64,000 nucleotides of DNA from Candidatus Melainabacteria bacterium. Its GTDB lineage: Bacteria > Cyanobacteriota > Vampirovibrionia > Obscuribacterales > Obscuribacteraceae. The first letter of the stretch is position 1. Each line of letters begins with the position of its first letter. The DNA lies in contig RXJR01000004.1 of the NCBI GenBank assembly GCA_003963305.1, positions 246,562 to 310,561 of the forward strand, given 5' to 3'. The notes beneath the pieces were generated by a model. The model searched no databases, was not told where the DNA came from, and saw only the letters and a list, made by a program, of their open reading frames with translations. Positions 45,028 to 53,611 of the stretch are shown one piece after another. The position numbers and the translations under genes are program-made.

Positions 45028-45055
45028 TTCTAAGTGACTATTTGGTCTTTTTTTT
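45019..45055 (+). terminator. Intrinsic terminator between peptide and enzyme genes
   Basis: ACCAAATAG (45019-45027) and CTATTTGGT (45038-45046) pair perfectly around a 10-base loop and are followed by CTTTTTTTT. It is strong in form. It would let most transcripts stop after the peptides, so that enzyme genes are expressed less than substrate, as RiPP clusters often arrange. Confidence 0.85.
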
Positions 45056-45097
45056 GAAACGGTCAATCGCATTCTGTGCGCGGTGTAGAATCACTTC

Positions 45098-46048
45098 ATG
45101 ACCAATCAGTTCTTAGCTGCAAAAAAACAGCTGCCAAATTTAGGCATCGGTTTAGGGTTGCGCAGAGAACTAGCCAATGAAACATTCGACAACGCGAACA
45201 AAATTGACTGGTTGGAATTAGTTCCTGAAAACTACATGGGACTTGGGGGGGCTGCGAGACAGCGACTTGAGAAAGTTGCTTCACGCTTCCCCCTCGTTTC
45301 TCATGGGGTGAACTTGTCTCTCGGCTCGACTGACGAACTCAACCCCGACTATCTGGCGGCGCTAAAAAAGCTGGTCGACCGAATCGACGCACCATGGTTT
45401 AGCGACCACCTCTGTTTTACCAGTGTGGATGGTGTCTACCTGCATGATCTATTACCGCTTCCGTTTTCAAAGGAAGCCGTGAAACATTGCGCCAGTCGCG
45501 CGCGGCAAGTGCAGCACACACTCAACCGACCTTTTCTGATTGAAAATATTTCTGCCTACATGCACATGCCGGGCGGCGAGATGACTGAGGCGCAGTTCCT
45601 TTCATCAGTGCTGGAGGAAGCCGACTGCGGCATGCTTCTCGACGTCAACAACGTCTATGTAAATTCGCAAAATCACAAATTCGATCCATTTGAATTTCTC
45701 AAACAGATTCCTCTTGAAAGAACTGTACAGATTCACGTCGCCGGCCATTCAACCGGTGAAGGCACAATCATCGATACGCACGGCTCAGCAATTATAGAGC
45801 CTGTTTTTCAACTACTGAAATTTGTACTTGAACGCACTGACGTCAAAGCGGTGATGATTGAGCGCGATCAAAACTTCCCTCAATTTTCCGAACTATTGGA
45901 CGAGCTGGCACGCATTCGTGCCATAGCAAACGAGGTGCAACCCACACTCGCATCAGTTAGTCGGGCCCATTTGAGCTTCGATCAAAGCGCACCGATCATC
46001 GAATCATCTAAAGGACGCGAAAATGTTGGCGCCGCCCTCACTGCATGA
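45098..46048 (+). CDS. MNIO / DUF692 peptide-modifying iron enzyme (second copy)
   Basis: A 316-residue DUF692 (UPF0276) protein, the compact MbnB/HvfB/BufB-like form. The ligands expected for the multi-iron centre are H69 (SHGVNLS), H104 (FSDHLCF), E149 (LIENIS), D182 and N185 (LDVNN), H213 (IHVAGH), D226 and H228 (DTHGSA), and E255 (MIERD). In known members the iron oxidises Cys to a heterocycle or other product. The next gene, overlapping by 26 bases, is a DUF2063-type partner, the standard enzyme-partner order. The ATG has no clear ribosome site, in line with lower expression than the peptides. Confidence 0.93.
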   Translation: MTNQFLAAKKQLPNLGIGLGLRRELANETFDNANKIDWLELVPENYMGLGGAARQRLEKVASRFPLVSHGVNLSLGSTDELNPDYLAALKKLVDRIDAPWFSDHLCFTSVDGVYLHDLLPLPFSKEAVKHCASRARQVQHTLNRPFLIENISAYMHMPGGEMTEAQFLSSVLEEADCGMLLDVNNVYVNSQNHKFDPFEFLKQIPLERTVQIHVAGHSTGEGTIIDTHGSAIIEPVFQLLKFVLERTDVKAVMIERDQNFPQFSELLDELARIRAIANEVQPTLASVSRAHLSFDQSAPIIESSKGRENVGAALTA

Positions 46049-46847
46049 AGTAGAACAGATACTTTCTTCGCTCTGGTTGAAGGAATCAGTTCGCCGGAGC
46101 TTTCAGAAAGACGAAGGCTGCATCGCGTCTAGCATTGCAGGAAGTATAGACAAAAGTGGAGTCGAACTGTATGCGACTTTAATTGAGTACGGTCAACAAG
46201 ATCTGATGGCGTCGGTTTACCCATATTGCGCCAGGATCTTGAAAAAGAAGTGGGAGCCGACAGTTCGCGAGTATTTCTTGACCTATCCAGCTAACCACTA
46301 CAACCTCAATCGAGCCGCCCAACGATTTCCACTTTTCTTGAAGAATGAAGGCAAACAGTTTTTGCAGAAATATCCATTCCTCGTGGAACTGGCAGAGTAC
46401 GAATGGCTGGAACTAGAGCTGCTTGAAGTTGATAAAGACGTCACACCGCAACCGAATCTGGTGCTTTCTAAGCCTGACCAATTCATTCAATTTGGTCCAT
46501 TACTGAATCCAGCTTTGATCTTGCGGCAATACGAGTATCCAATTTCATCTGTCATCGAGAGAATCGACAAGAAACAATCCATTAGCTCGGTAAAGCCACA
46601 GGTTTCGCGCGTGGCGATCTTCAGGAATCCACTGACGAACCATTGCAAATACCTGGATGTTGGCGAAATTGCCTTTGAAGTTATACAAGCCAGCATCGAT
46701 GTGCCTCATTCGTATGCCGATCTGATCAGTCTCGCCGTAGCGCGAGCGGCAAATCCCGATCCACAGAAAACTGTTGTAGAATTTCTCGACCTGGTAGAGA
46801 AACTGCAGGAATTGCAAGTGTTCATTGGCAGCATAAAAGTTTCCTAG
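46023..46847 (+). CDS. DUF2063 (HvfC/BufC-like) MNIO partner protein
   Basis: A 274-residue soluble protein. Its N-terminal half fits the DUF2063 pattern: VELYATLIEYGQQDLMASVYPYCARILKKKWEPTVREYF with a helical LVELAEYEWLELE. In known systems it binds the precursor leader and hands it to the MNIO enzyme, acting as a recognition factor. The second half (about 150-274) forms a distinct beta/helical part. It overlaps the MNIO gene by 26 bases, so the pair is translated together. It is the strongest sign that the locus is a genuine MNIO peptide system. Confidence 0.82.
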   Translation: MLAPPSLHEVEQILSSLWLKESVRRSFQKDEGCIASSIAGSIDKSGVELYATLIEYGQQDLMASVYPYCARILKKKWEPTVREYFLTYPANHYNLNRAAQRFPLFLKNEGKQFLQKYPFLVELAEYEWLELELLEVDKDVTPQPNLVLSKPDQFIQFGPLLNPALILRQYEYPISSVIERIDKKQSISSVKPQVSRVAIFRNPLTNHCKYLDVGEIAFEVIQASIDVPHSYADLISLAVARAANPDPQKTVVEFLDLVEKLQELQVFIGSIKVS

Positions 46848-46908
46848 GGCGCCAACTGGCACTCGGCAACTTCGAAATCGACTCACCCAAAATCAAAGGA
46901 CTGTTGAA

Positions 46909-47607
46909 ATGACTAAAGTCTCTAGAATCGCACTTCTGGCATCCGTTATCGCTGTTGCGTCCGCAGCTCAGAGCGCATTGGCAAAAGAACTCAAATTTGA
47001 GGTAGGCGATCCGAAAGGCAGAGACAACGTCAACTTCAACTCCAACGCGCCTATTGAAGTAATCAACGGACACACCAGCAAAATTACCGGTTCCGTCTCT
47101 ATCGACGATTCTCTCGATTTGAGCAAACAGCCGATCGCAGCCGAATTCAACGTCGACCTCGCCAGTATCGACACCGGCATCGCACTGCGCAACGAACATA
47201 TGCGTGACAACTTTTTGGAAACTGGGAAATACCCGAAAGCTACCTTCAAACTGAAATCGCTTGCAAGCGGCGCCACTGTGCTGAAAGACAAACAGAAGGT
47301 GCACCTGGAAGCCAGTGGAGATTTCACGGTTCACGGCAAAACAGTGCAGAAGAAAATTCCTGTCGATGTCACCTATTTCAAATTCTGCCCCGCCACTGCA
47401 GGCAAGTTCGAGAACTGCGATCTGCTGCAGATCAACGCTACCTTCCCGGTTGCTTTTGCCGATCACGGTATCAAGCGTCCAGAAATTGTCTTTCAGAAGT
47501 TAGCTGACACTGTATTCGTAACAGTCAACGTAACTGCGCACAAAGCTGTTAGCGGTGCCGCTGCACCTGCTAAAACAACTGATAAACCAGCGCCCCAGAA
47601 AAAGTAG
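46909..47607 (+). CDS. Exported YceI-family lipocalin-like protein
   Basis: A 232-residue periplasmic beta-barrel protein. The signal peptide ends near SALAKE. VNFNSNAPIEVINGHTSKITGSVSIDD and AALRNEHMRDNFLETGKYPKATFKLKS are the YceI core, a fold that binds polyprenyl lipids or quinones. The tail after about 210 is Ala/Lys-rich. The function here is unknown. It lies 61 bases after the DUF2063 gene in the same direction and may be cotranscribed with it. Confidence 0.9.
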   Translation: MTKVSRIALLASVIAVASAAQSALAKELKFEVGDPKGRDNVNFNSNAPIEVINGHTSKITGSVSIDDSLDLSKQPIAAEFNVDLASIDTGIALRNEHMRDNFLETGKYPKATFKLKSLASGATVLKDKQKVHLEASGDFTVHGKTVQKKIPVDVTYFKFCPATAGKFENCDLLQINATFPVAFADHGIKRPEIVFQKLADTVFVTVNVTAHKAVSGAAAPAKTTDKPAPQKK

Positions 47608-47658
47608 CGAAGAGGAGCAGGCTGCTCCATGGTGAATGCGCAGGAACGTCGAGGCTGA

Positions 47659-48699
47659 ATGTCTTTTGAAGACCCATCTAAAGTCAAAATCGACCTGGTA
47701 GTAGGAGAGGATGACGCTGACCTGACCGAAGTGGTCGGCGTTGATCAATCAGCTACTGACTCGAAATCGCGATCGGAGTCCGAGTCCAACTCGGAGTCTA
47801 AACCGAAATCGGAATCCGACTCGATGTCGGAGTCCAAACCGAAATCGGAGTCCGACTCGATGTCGGAGTTTAAACCGAAATCGGAGTCCGAATCGCAGCC
47901 TGAGTCCGAGTCGAAGTCGCAATCGTCGGGTCAGGGACTAGAACACTCGCTGCAGCCGTGGAAAAATCGATTCGCCCGTTCTTCCAAAGGCGAAAGCACC
48001 CCACAGAATCCAGCACAGCAGCTACGGTCCCTACCCTTTCTGCTCTTGGATTACGGCACCTTCGGATTTGCGATTTTCAACATCGTCGCGATCTCCTGTG
48101 CTTTGTTCTTTTCACCTGGTGAACCTGTCTTCATGACAGGCTTTCTTCTGTTTCCAATCTTCGCGGTGCGAATTGTCGTGATGGTCAATTCGGTTAAGGC
48201 CAAGGGAAGGTTCGTTTCACTGGGACGAGCCATTCTCCCCATAATCATCAGCAACACAATGACGACCTGGGGAATTTTGCTTGCGCTCTCGGCCCAGGTC
48301 GTTGCGCTGGTCTTCCACCAGGTCCGGGGTTTGGAGGCAGCGCTTGGTCCGAGCCGCGAAAAAATTGCAATGGCGGTGTTTGCCTTCTGCGCGGCAGGTT
48401 CGATGCAGATTTTTCTAATCGCCATGCTGCTTGTGTCCATGTTGATATTCCAAAGGCTCTTTACCTGGATCTCCCGACGCACGCTGGAAATCAGCGCCGT
48501 CGACTTCGGTCATAAAAAGGCCGGCTCGATTGGACTGATAGCTGGTGCGATCTTCGGACTGTGCGGGCTGTACACGGCCCTGGGTATGGGCGGTGAAAAT
48601 TCCACTCAGACCATGAACATCTCGACATTGATCTGGTCGCTCGGAATTCTTATTTCAAGCCTGTTCTTCACAACGATTTCCCGGATCAAAAAGAAGTAG
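47659..48699 (+). CDS. Membrane protein with an acidic Ser/Glu/Lys repeat head
   Basis: An unrecognised 346-residue protein. The first 35 residues are acidic (VVGEDDADLTEVVGVD), then a repetitive cytoplasmic stretch (about 36-95) of SESKPKSESDSM units encoded by 36-bp DNA repeats (about 47760-47930). Four to five membrane helices follow (from about residue 125: YGTFGFAIFNIVAISCALFF onward) and a short Lys-rich end. The DUF family is not identified. It sits 51 bases after YceI and is codirectional with the peptide-modification genes, so a part in transport or retention is possible but unproved. Confidence 0.65.
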   Translation: MSFEDPSKVKIDLVVGEDDADLTEVVGVDQSATDSKSRSESESNSESKPKSESDSMSESKPKSESDSMSEFKPKSESESQPESESKSQSSGQGLEHSLQPWKNRFARSSKGESTPQNPAQQLRSLPFLLLDYGTFGFAIFNIVAISCALFFSPGEPVFMTGFLLFPIFAVRIVVMVNSVKAKGRFVSLGRAILPIIISNTMTTWGILLALSAQVVALVFHQVRGLEAALGPSREKIAMAVFAFCAAGSMQIFLIAMLLVSMLIFQRLFTWISRRTLEISAVDFGHKKAGSIGLIAGAIFGLCGLYTALGMGGENSTQTMNISTLIWSLGILISSLFFTTISRIKKK

Positions 48700-48878
48700 T
48701 CCCACAATTTATTTGCTTATCAGGTGCAGGCGGTGCTAAGTTCAACTATGCTTCATCGCAGGTAAACAAAAATCGCGCCGGCGTTCGAGTGTCTGAGAAA
48801 ATATTTGCCAGGAACTGACTGAACTGCTGAGCGTCTATATAGACTACATACACGTTTTCAAACTAGAAAGAAGTCATC

Positions 48879-49310
48879 ATGAATTATGCGCTCCGCAGCC
48901 GGCAAAAACCGTGGGTTGAGCCAGTCAGACCTGCGTTTCCGAAACGCAAAGACCCTCTGTTCACAGCTTTTCGAATCCTGCAAGTAATCTTCGTCGGGTT
49001 GCCGATAATTTCGGGACTCGACAAATTCTTCCATCTCACCACCAACTGGGACAACTATCTCGCACCGTTCATCCCGCAGATCACCCACATCGGTGCACAC
49101 GAGACCATGATTTTGTTAGCGCCGATAGAGATAGCAATTGGATTAATGGTGGCACTTAAGCCGCGAATCGGCTCGGCAGCTGCAGCCCTGCTTTTTCTTG
49201 TAATCTCCCTCAACTGCATGCTCACGCCCGGTCATTTACACCTGGCTTTGCTCGACCTGTCTCTTTTCGGAAGTGCCATCGTTCTCTGCTATTTGAGTTG
49301 GGACCGCTAG
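48879..49310 (+). CDS. DoxX-family membrane protein
   Basis: A 143-residue protein with four membrane helices: FRILQVIFVGLPIISGLDKF, IGAHETMILLAPIEIAIGL, IGSAAAALLFLVISLNCML and LALLDLSLFGSAIVLCYLSW. The first helix with a following G-DKF and a W region fits the DoxX/DoxD superfamily. In bufferin/HvfABCD-type loci a DoxX member is the fourth component. Here it is 1.3 kb downstream of the DUF2063 gene with a membrane gene between, so membership is plausible, not certain. An AAGAAG purine run precedes the ATG. Confidence 0.7.
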   Translation: MNYALRSRQKPWVEPVRPAFPKRKDPLFTAFRILQVIFVGLPIISGLDKFFHLTTNWDNYLAPFIPQITHIGAHETMILLAPIEIAIGLMVALKPRIGSAAAALLFLVISLNCMLTPGHLHLALLDLSLFGSAIVLCYLSWDR

Positions 49311-49516
49311 TAAACATCTCCTCAAAGCGCGGTAGCAGCCTCTCTGCTGCAAGTTAAGAACACCCGCCCACTCGTCAAACCTTGTCCGGTTATTTTCCTT
49401 TACAGGAAGCTTCTAACCGCCTTGCACAACAATTTGCCCTAGAAAAACTTTGAACGTCCTGGCTCGTCAAGATTCTCAATCAGAGCTTCACACTCCCGTG
49501 AGCTACAATTTCCTGA

Positions 49517-50302
49517 ATGAGTGCCTCGCTAAGACCAATATTTCAGGAAAATCTGCACGGACCCTTCGACATCATAGGCGACGTGCACGGCTGTTTTTCG
49601 GAACTGGTAGAACTGCTTTCTCGACTGGGTTACGCAGTAGCTGAAGTCAACTCACAGGCAAAACATTTTTCTGTGATGACGCCTCCTTCGAGAAGACTGA
49701 TTTTTCTTGGTGATCTGGTAGACCGCGGTCCCGACACTCCATCTGTGCTAGGTCTGGCAATGAGCATGATGTCCGAAAATCAGGCGCTCTGTGTTCCGGG
49801 TAACCATGACATGAAACTGGTCAGAAAACTAAAAGGACACGACGTAAAAATCGCCCACGGATTAGCTGAGTCACTTGAACAGATGGCTACTTGCTCGGCT
49901 GATTTTGCTGAGAAGGTCATAGATTTTTTCGAGTCACTGCCCAGCCACTTCATCCTCGACAGTGGAAAGCTTATCGTCGCGCACGCAGGCGTAAAAGAAT
50001 CGATGCAAGGCAAAGACAATCCAAAAGTGCGTGCCTTCACGCTCTATGGCGACGTCAGTGGTGAAAATGACGAGTATGGTCTGCCGATTCGAAAAGACTG
50101 GGGTCAGCACTACACTGGTCAGGCATTAGTAGTACACGGACACACGCCGGTGCTCGAGCCAAGAAGAGTTAACAAAACCATCTGCATCGATACCGGTTGC
50201 GTTTTTGGTGGCAAGCTCACAGCTTATCGTTATCCAGAGGACGAATTTGTTTCAGTAGCGGCAAAAACCCAGTACAGCCACCACGCAAGACCTCTGGTCT
50301 AG
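49517..50302 (+). CDS. PrpE/Ap4A-hydrolase-like metallophosphatase
   Basis: A 261-residue calcineurin-like phosphatase. The two-metal motifs are in order: GDVHG (IIGDVHGCFSEL), GDLVDRGPDT, GNHDM (VPGNHDMKLV), AHAG (IVAHAGV) and the final GHT (VVHGHTPV). It probably acts on phosphoproteins or diadenosine tetraphosphate; the family covers both. TlyA converges with a 4-base overlap. The upstream gap (49311-49516) has no gene. Confidence 0.88.
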   Translation: MSASLRPIFQENLHGPFDIIGDVHGCFSELVELLSRLGYAVAEVNSQAKHFSVMTPPSRRLIFLGDLVDRGPDTPSVLGLAMSMMSENQALCVPGNHDMKLVRKLKGHDVKIAHGLAESLEQMATCSADFAEKVIDFFESLPSHFILDSGKLIVAHAGVKESMQGKDNPKVRAFTLYGDVSGENDEYGLPIRKDWGQHYTGQALVVHGHTPVLEPRRVNKTICIDTGCVFGGKLTAYRYPEDEFVSVAAKTQYSHHARPLV

Positions 50303-51123
50303 TCCTTCAACGCTTCATGAGCTTCTCTTACCACCTGGTCTAAGTCGAAGACTCCTGGGCTAGCGGCTTTTCGAAAATGAGCCAAGAATTCAATGTTGCC
50401 CGCTGGTCCTTTCACCGGGGAGTAAGTCAAAGCAACAAGGTAAAGCTCAACTGATTCAGCAAATTCACAGACATATCGCACAACCTGAATATGCGTCTCA
50501 GCGGCTTTAACCACACCGCCCTTGCCTACTGCGTTACGGCCCGCCTCAAACTGTGGCTTGACCAGACAAACAACATCCAGGTTCTCGTCATTGGTTGTAA
50601 CAGAAGCAAGCACAGGCAAAATTTTAGTTATGGAGATAAACGAAACATCCATTACTACAAGACTGGCATCCGGAACTCCGGACTCGTACAAATCTGCAGG
50701 TTTCAAGTTGCGAGCATTCAATCGTTCCCGCACAACCACACGCGCGTCGCTGCGCAAGGACCAATCAAGCTGTCCATAACCGACATCGACAGCGTAGACT
50801 TTGAGCGCACCACGCTTGAGCAGGCAATCGGTAAACCCGCCCGTAGAAGCTCCAATGTCCAGACAAATTCTTTTTTGCACATCGATCTGGAATGTATCGA
50901 GCGCCTTCTCCAACTTCAATCCACCTCGGCTGGCGAATTTAGGCTGGGCAAAACCTGGAAGTAGCTCGATTACTGCCGTTTCAGAAACACTCATTCCGGG
51001 CTTCGTCATTTTCTGACCGTTGACCAGAATTGCACCATCCATGATGGCAGTGCGAGCCACTTCACGAGTAGGCAACAAGCCTCGCTCAAGAATTAGCTGA
51101 TCTAGCCGCTGTCCCTTAGCCAC
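50299..51123 (-). CDS. tlyA: TlyA family rRNA 2'-O-methyltransferase
   Basis: A 274-residue rRNA methyltransferase that in characterised cases methylates cytidines of 16S and/or 23S rRNA. It has an N-terminal S4 RNA-binding domain (about 1-65: RLDQLILERGLLPTREVARTAIMDGAILVNG) and a FtsJ-type SAM domain. CLDIGASTGGFTDCLLKRGA is the SAM-binding loop, followed by VYAVDVGYGQL and a VVMDVSFIS motif. The start is GTG 51123 with AAGAG upstream. Its 3' end overlaps the phosphatase gene. Confidence 0.92.
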   Translation of the reverse strand: MAKGQRLDQLILERGLLPTREVARTAIMDGAILVNGQKMTKPGMSVSETAVIELLPGFAQPKFASRGGLKLEKALDTFQIDVQKRICLDIGASTGGFTDCLLKRGALKVYAVDVGYGQLDWSLRSDARVVVRERLNARNLKPADLYESGVPDASLVVMDVSFISITKILPVLASVTTNDENLDVVCLVKPQFEAGRNAVGKGGVVKAAETHIQVVRYVCEFAESVELYLVALTYSPVKGPAGNIEFLAHFRKAASPGVFDLDQVVREAHEALKD

Positions 51124-51266
51124 TCTTAGTTCCGATTAACTTCCGATTAAATTCGCCTGTCGCCTGCGTCGGAAGGCTTGTGTACATTGACGTTAATATA
51201 GTTCAAATTCTCGCCGTCCGACACAATGACCGCAGTGCTAACGTAGTAATATACCAACCTGGCTAT

Positions 51267-51350
51267 GGAGCAGACCTGGCTGGATGAAGACACCGCCTTG
51301 AAAGCGGCTGCCCGAAAGGGTTGGGGGTTCGAGTCCCTCCTGCTCCGCCA
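51267..51350 (+). tRNA. tRNA-Ser (UGA anticodon), CCA encoded
   Basis: The acceptor arms GGAGCAG (51267-51273) and CTGCTCC pair fully, the discriminator is G and CCA ends at 51350. The anticodon loop is CTTGAAA with anticodon TGA at 51299-51301, flanked by CCGC/GCGG. A long variable arm (CCC-GAAA-GGG) gives the class II shape of serine tRNAs. The T arm GGGGGTTCGAGTCCCTC is intact. Confidence 0.93.
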
Positions 51351-51455
51351 CTTTTCATTTTCAAGATGACTGCCTCGACAGTTTCATTTCCGCCCTCTTG
51401 GATTCCGGCTTGTTCGACCCGGCATCAAAAGGGGTAGATGAACTAAAATGCTTGG

Positions 51456-52766
51456 ATGCAAATTCGTGTCGCGCTATCAACAAAAGATCTAACAAAACTG
51501 ATTCATACGTCAGTTAGCGTCTCGAGTGTTGAGGGAATTGGCTGTTTTGTCGCCTCACTCGATTCAGCAAAAGCAAAGACGGCTGCAGATTCGACCATCA
51601 GCGTCTCTGCAAAAGGGAATGTTTTACAGGTTTCAGGCGTATCGCTGCCTCCTTTCAAAAGTGGCGAATCACTTACTCTACGCTCGCTCGGAACAGCTCC
51701 ACTGATAGTGACAAGCCTGAAACGACAGCATGGCGCTGCCAACCCCGCGCCGCACTATCTTGGCTCACTCGAAATCAAACCGGTCAACGATTCTGTGCGC
51801 ATAATTCTCATTACCGATCTGGAAAGTTATGTCAAAGGCGTTTTGCAATCAGAAATACCTGCCAGCTATGAGATTGAAGCTATAAAAGCTCAAGCGGTAG
51901 CAGCGCGCACCTATGCGCTAAGGCCACGGCTCGATCATACAAACGACTTTTCCAATGTCTGCGATTCCTTTCTGTGCTGCCAATACTTTGCCGGCGTTCA
52001 GACCATCAGCGAGCGTCACCGGGAAGCAATAGCAGGCACAACCAATGAGATTCTTACTTACGAAGGCAAACCAATTCTTGCTCTCTTCAGCTCGAATGCA
52101 GGAAGTTGCACTGAGGATTATCAAAACTGTTTCTCCGATCCGGCAACTGGAGCATTTCCCCCGCAAGCTCTGCCCTATCTACAAAGCGAATCCGAAAAAG
52201 ACTTTGCAGAGAATAAGCAATCTCTCACCGAGGCATCACTCAGAGCAATCTACTTCAACCGGGAATTTGTTTCGGCCGACTCGTGGTCGCCACATTTCCG
52301 CTGGAGCGTTAACATGCCGGCCTCGGCTCTGGAAGCGCACATGCATCACGAAATCTCCGAAATGAGAAAAGACCCGACCATCGCACCATTTATAGTGGCT
52401 CCAGCCTCACAAGAGTTCGGTCACATCAAATCGTTCAAAGTAACAAAACGAGGTAAGTCAGGCAGCGCAATCGAGCTTGCAATAGAAACCTCAACCGGTG
52501 TCTGGACTGTGAAAAAAGAACTCGTCATTCGCAGCGTTTTCAAAAACAGCGAGTTGAAGTTAACCAGGTTGAAGAGTGCGAAGTTGTTCTTTGACTTTAA
52601 GCATGACAGTATCGGTTTGCTCTCTTACGTTACCGTTAACGGACTGGGCTGGGGACATGGCGTGGGCATGCAACAGACAGGAGCACAGGGCTGGGCCAAA
52701 AGAGGCAAGAACTACAAACAAATTCTTGCTCATTACTTTCGAAACAGCGAAATCACCAAAACTTGA
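51456..52766 (+). CDS. SpoIID/LytB domain protein
   Basis: A 436-residue protein with the SpoIID fold, which in Bacillus is a lytic transglycosylase for peptidoglycan and in cyanobacteria is often found without sporulation. An N-terminal half (about 1-110) is of unknown type. Then come LESYVKGVLQSEIPASYEIEAIKAQAVAARTYAL, with the catalytic-type E, and SSNAGSCTEDY. The C-terminus GWGHGVGMQQTGAQGWAKRG contains the family HG-GM-Q-GA. No signal peptide is evident in the chosen frame. It lies between the tRNA and a TPR gene. Confidence 0.85.
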   Translation: MQIRVALSTKDLTKLIHTSVSVSSVEGIGCFVASLDSAKAKTAADSTISVSAKGNVLQVSGVSLPPFKSGESLTLRSLGTAPLIVTSLKRQHGAANPAPHYLGSLEIKPVNDSVRIILITDLESYVKGVLQSEIPASYEIEAIKAQAVAARTYALRPRLDHTNDFSNVCDSFLCCQYFAGVQTISERHREAIAGTTNEILTYEGKPILALFSSNAGSCTEDYQNCFSDPATGAFPPQALPYLQSESEKDFAENKQSLTEASLRAIYFNREFVSADSWSPHFRWSVNMPASALEAHMHHEISEMRKDPTIAPFIVAPASQEFGHIKSFKVTKRGKSGSAIELAIETSTGVWTVKKELVIRSVFKNSELKLTRLKSAKLFFDFKHDSIGLLSYVTVNGLGWGHGVGMQQTGAQGWAKRGKNYKQILAHYFRNSEITKT

Positions 52767-52889
52767 CACTAAGTTTGGTACCACTTCCTCTCGACAACCA
52801 GGTGTGGTTTTCATAACTTTGGTCCCACATAGCCAACAATAAAGGACTCTCCGCTATATAATCGGCAGAGGGAATTAAAGGGTTAGTAC

Positions 52890-53432
52890 ATGGCAACAGA
52901 ATTCGGTAAACAAAACGTGCAGCAACAATCGCAGGTTTGGTTTTTCCTCTTCTTGACGATTTGCTTTACGCTCTGCGGAGCGGGAGCTTGCCAACCTCTG
53001 GATATGGGCGGCGGCGGCGAACCCAAGAAATTCGACCAATTTATTGCAAAAGGCAACACCGCTCTATCTGCTGGAGACTATGCGGGAGCAGAAGACGCCT
53101 ATACAAAGGCCGAAAAACTCTGTGCCAAAGAATTCGGCAAAGACGACCCACGTCGCGCGACATGCCTTGGATATCTGGCAATGATGTACAAAGACCAGCA
53201 GGAATATCGAAAAGCTGCGCTGGTATACAAAGAACTGATCGAAATCCACGAAAAAATCGATCCGAAGAGTGCAGAACTAGCCACCTTCAAGTCGCAATAC
53301 GTTGAAATTCAACGCAAGATAAAAGAATATGGATTGGACAAAGATCCAAATGCGCCAGTAACGACTAAGCCGACAACCAAACCAGGCGAAAAAGAAGCTG
53401 GTAAGAAACCAGCTCAATCGAAAAAGCACTAA
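52890..53432 (+). CDS. Membrane/lipoprotein-like TPR protein
   Basis: A 180-residue protein. One N-terminal hydrophobic helix (VWFFLFLTICFTLCGAGAC) ends in AGAC, a possible lipobox, followed by a Gly-rich spacer. The next 90 residues form about two TPR-like repeats (FIAKGNTALSAGDYAGAEDAYTKAEKL; ATCLGYLAMMYKDQQEYRKAALVYKEL). The tail is Lys/Pro/Thr-rich. No specific family is recognised; it is probably a protein-protein adapter. AAGGG lies 8 bases before ATG. Confidence 0.75.
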   Translation: MATEFGKQNVQQQSQVWFFLFLTICFTLCGAGACQPLDMGGGGEPKKFDQFIAKGNTALSAGDYAGAEDAYTKAEKLCAKEFGKDDPRRATCLGYLAMMYKDQQEYRKAALVYKELIEIHEKIDPKSAELATFKSQYVEIQRKIKEYGLDKDPNAPVTTKPTTKPGEKEAGKKPAQSKKH

Positions 53433-53514
53433 GCGCTTTGTTAGCCTTTCAAGCCGCAACTAGTACCCGGTCGGGCACAGGCTGAGGCACACAGGTTGCC
53501 CCTGGAGGCAGACA

Positions 53515-53570
53515 CTTTGACACGCCCTACTTTGACACGCCCTGCTTTGACGCGCCCTGCTTTGACGCGC
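53515..53570 (+). repeat. 15-bp tandem repeat (CTTTGACACGCCCTA)
   Basis: Units at 53515, 53530, 53545 and a partial one at 53560 vary at a few bases (ACACGCCC/ACGCGCCC). The array lies between convergent genes and has no dyad or frame of interest. Confidence 0.8.
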
Positions 53571-53611
53571 AATCATTGAGGCGCATCTCACAAACTTAAT
53601 TCTCGTTCCCT

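Noticed and set aside
51267-51350. tRNA as an attachment site for an integrated element
   Set aside because: No integrase and no repeat of the tRNA 3' end was noticed in the window; flanking genes are ordinary housekeeping genes.
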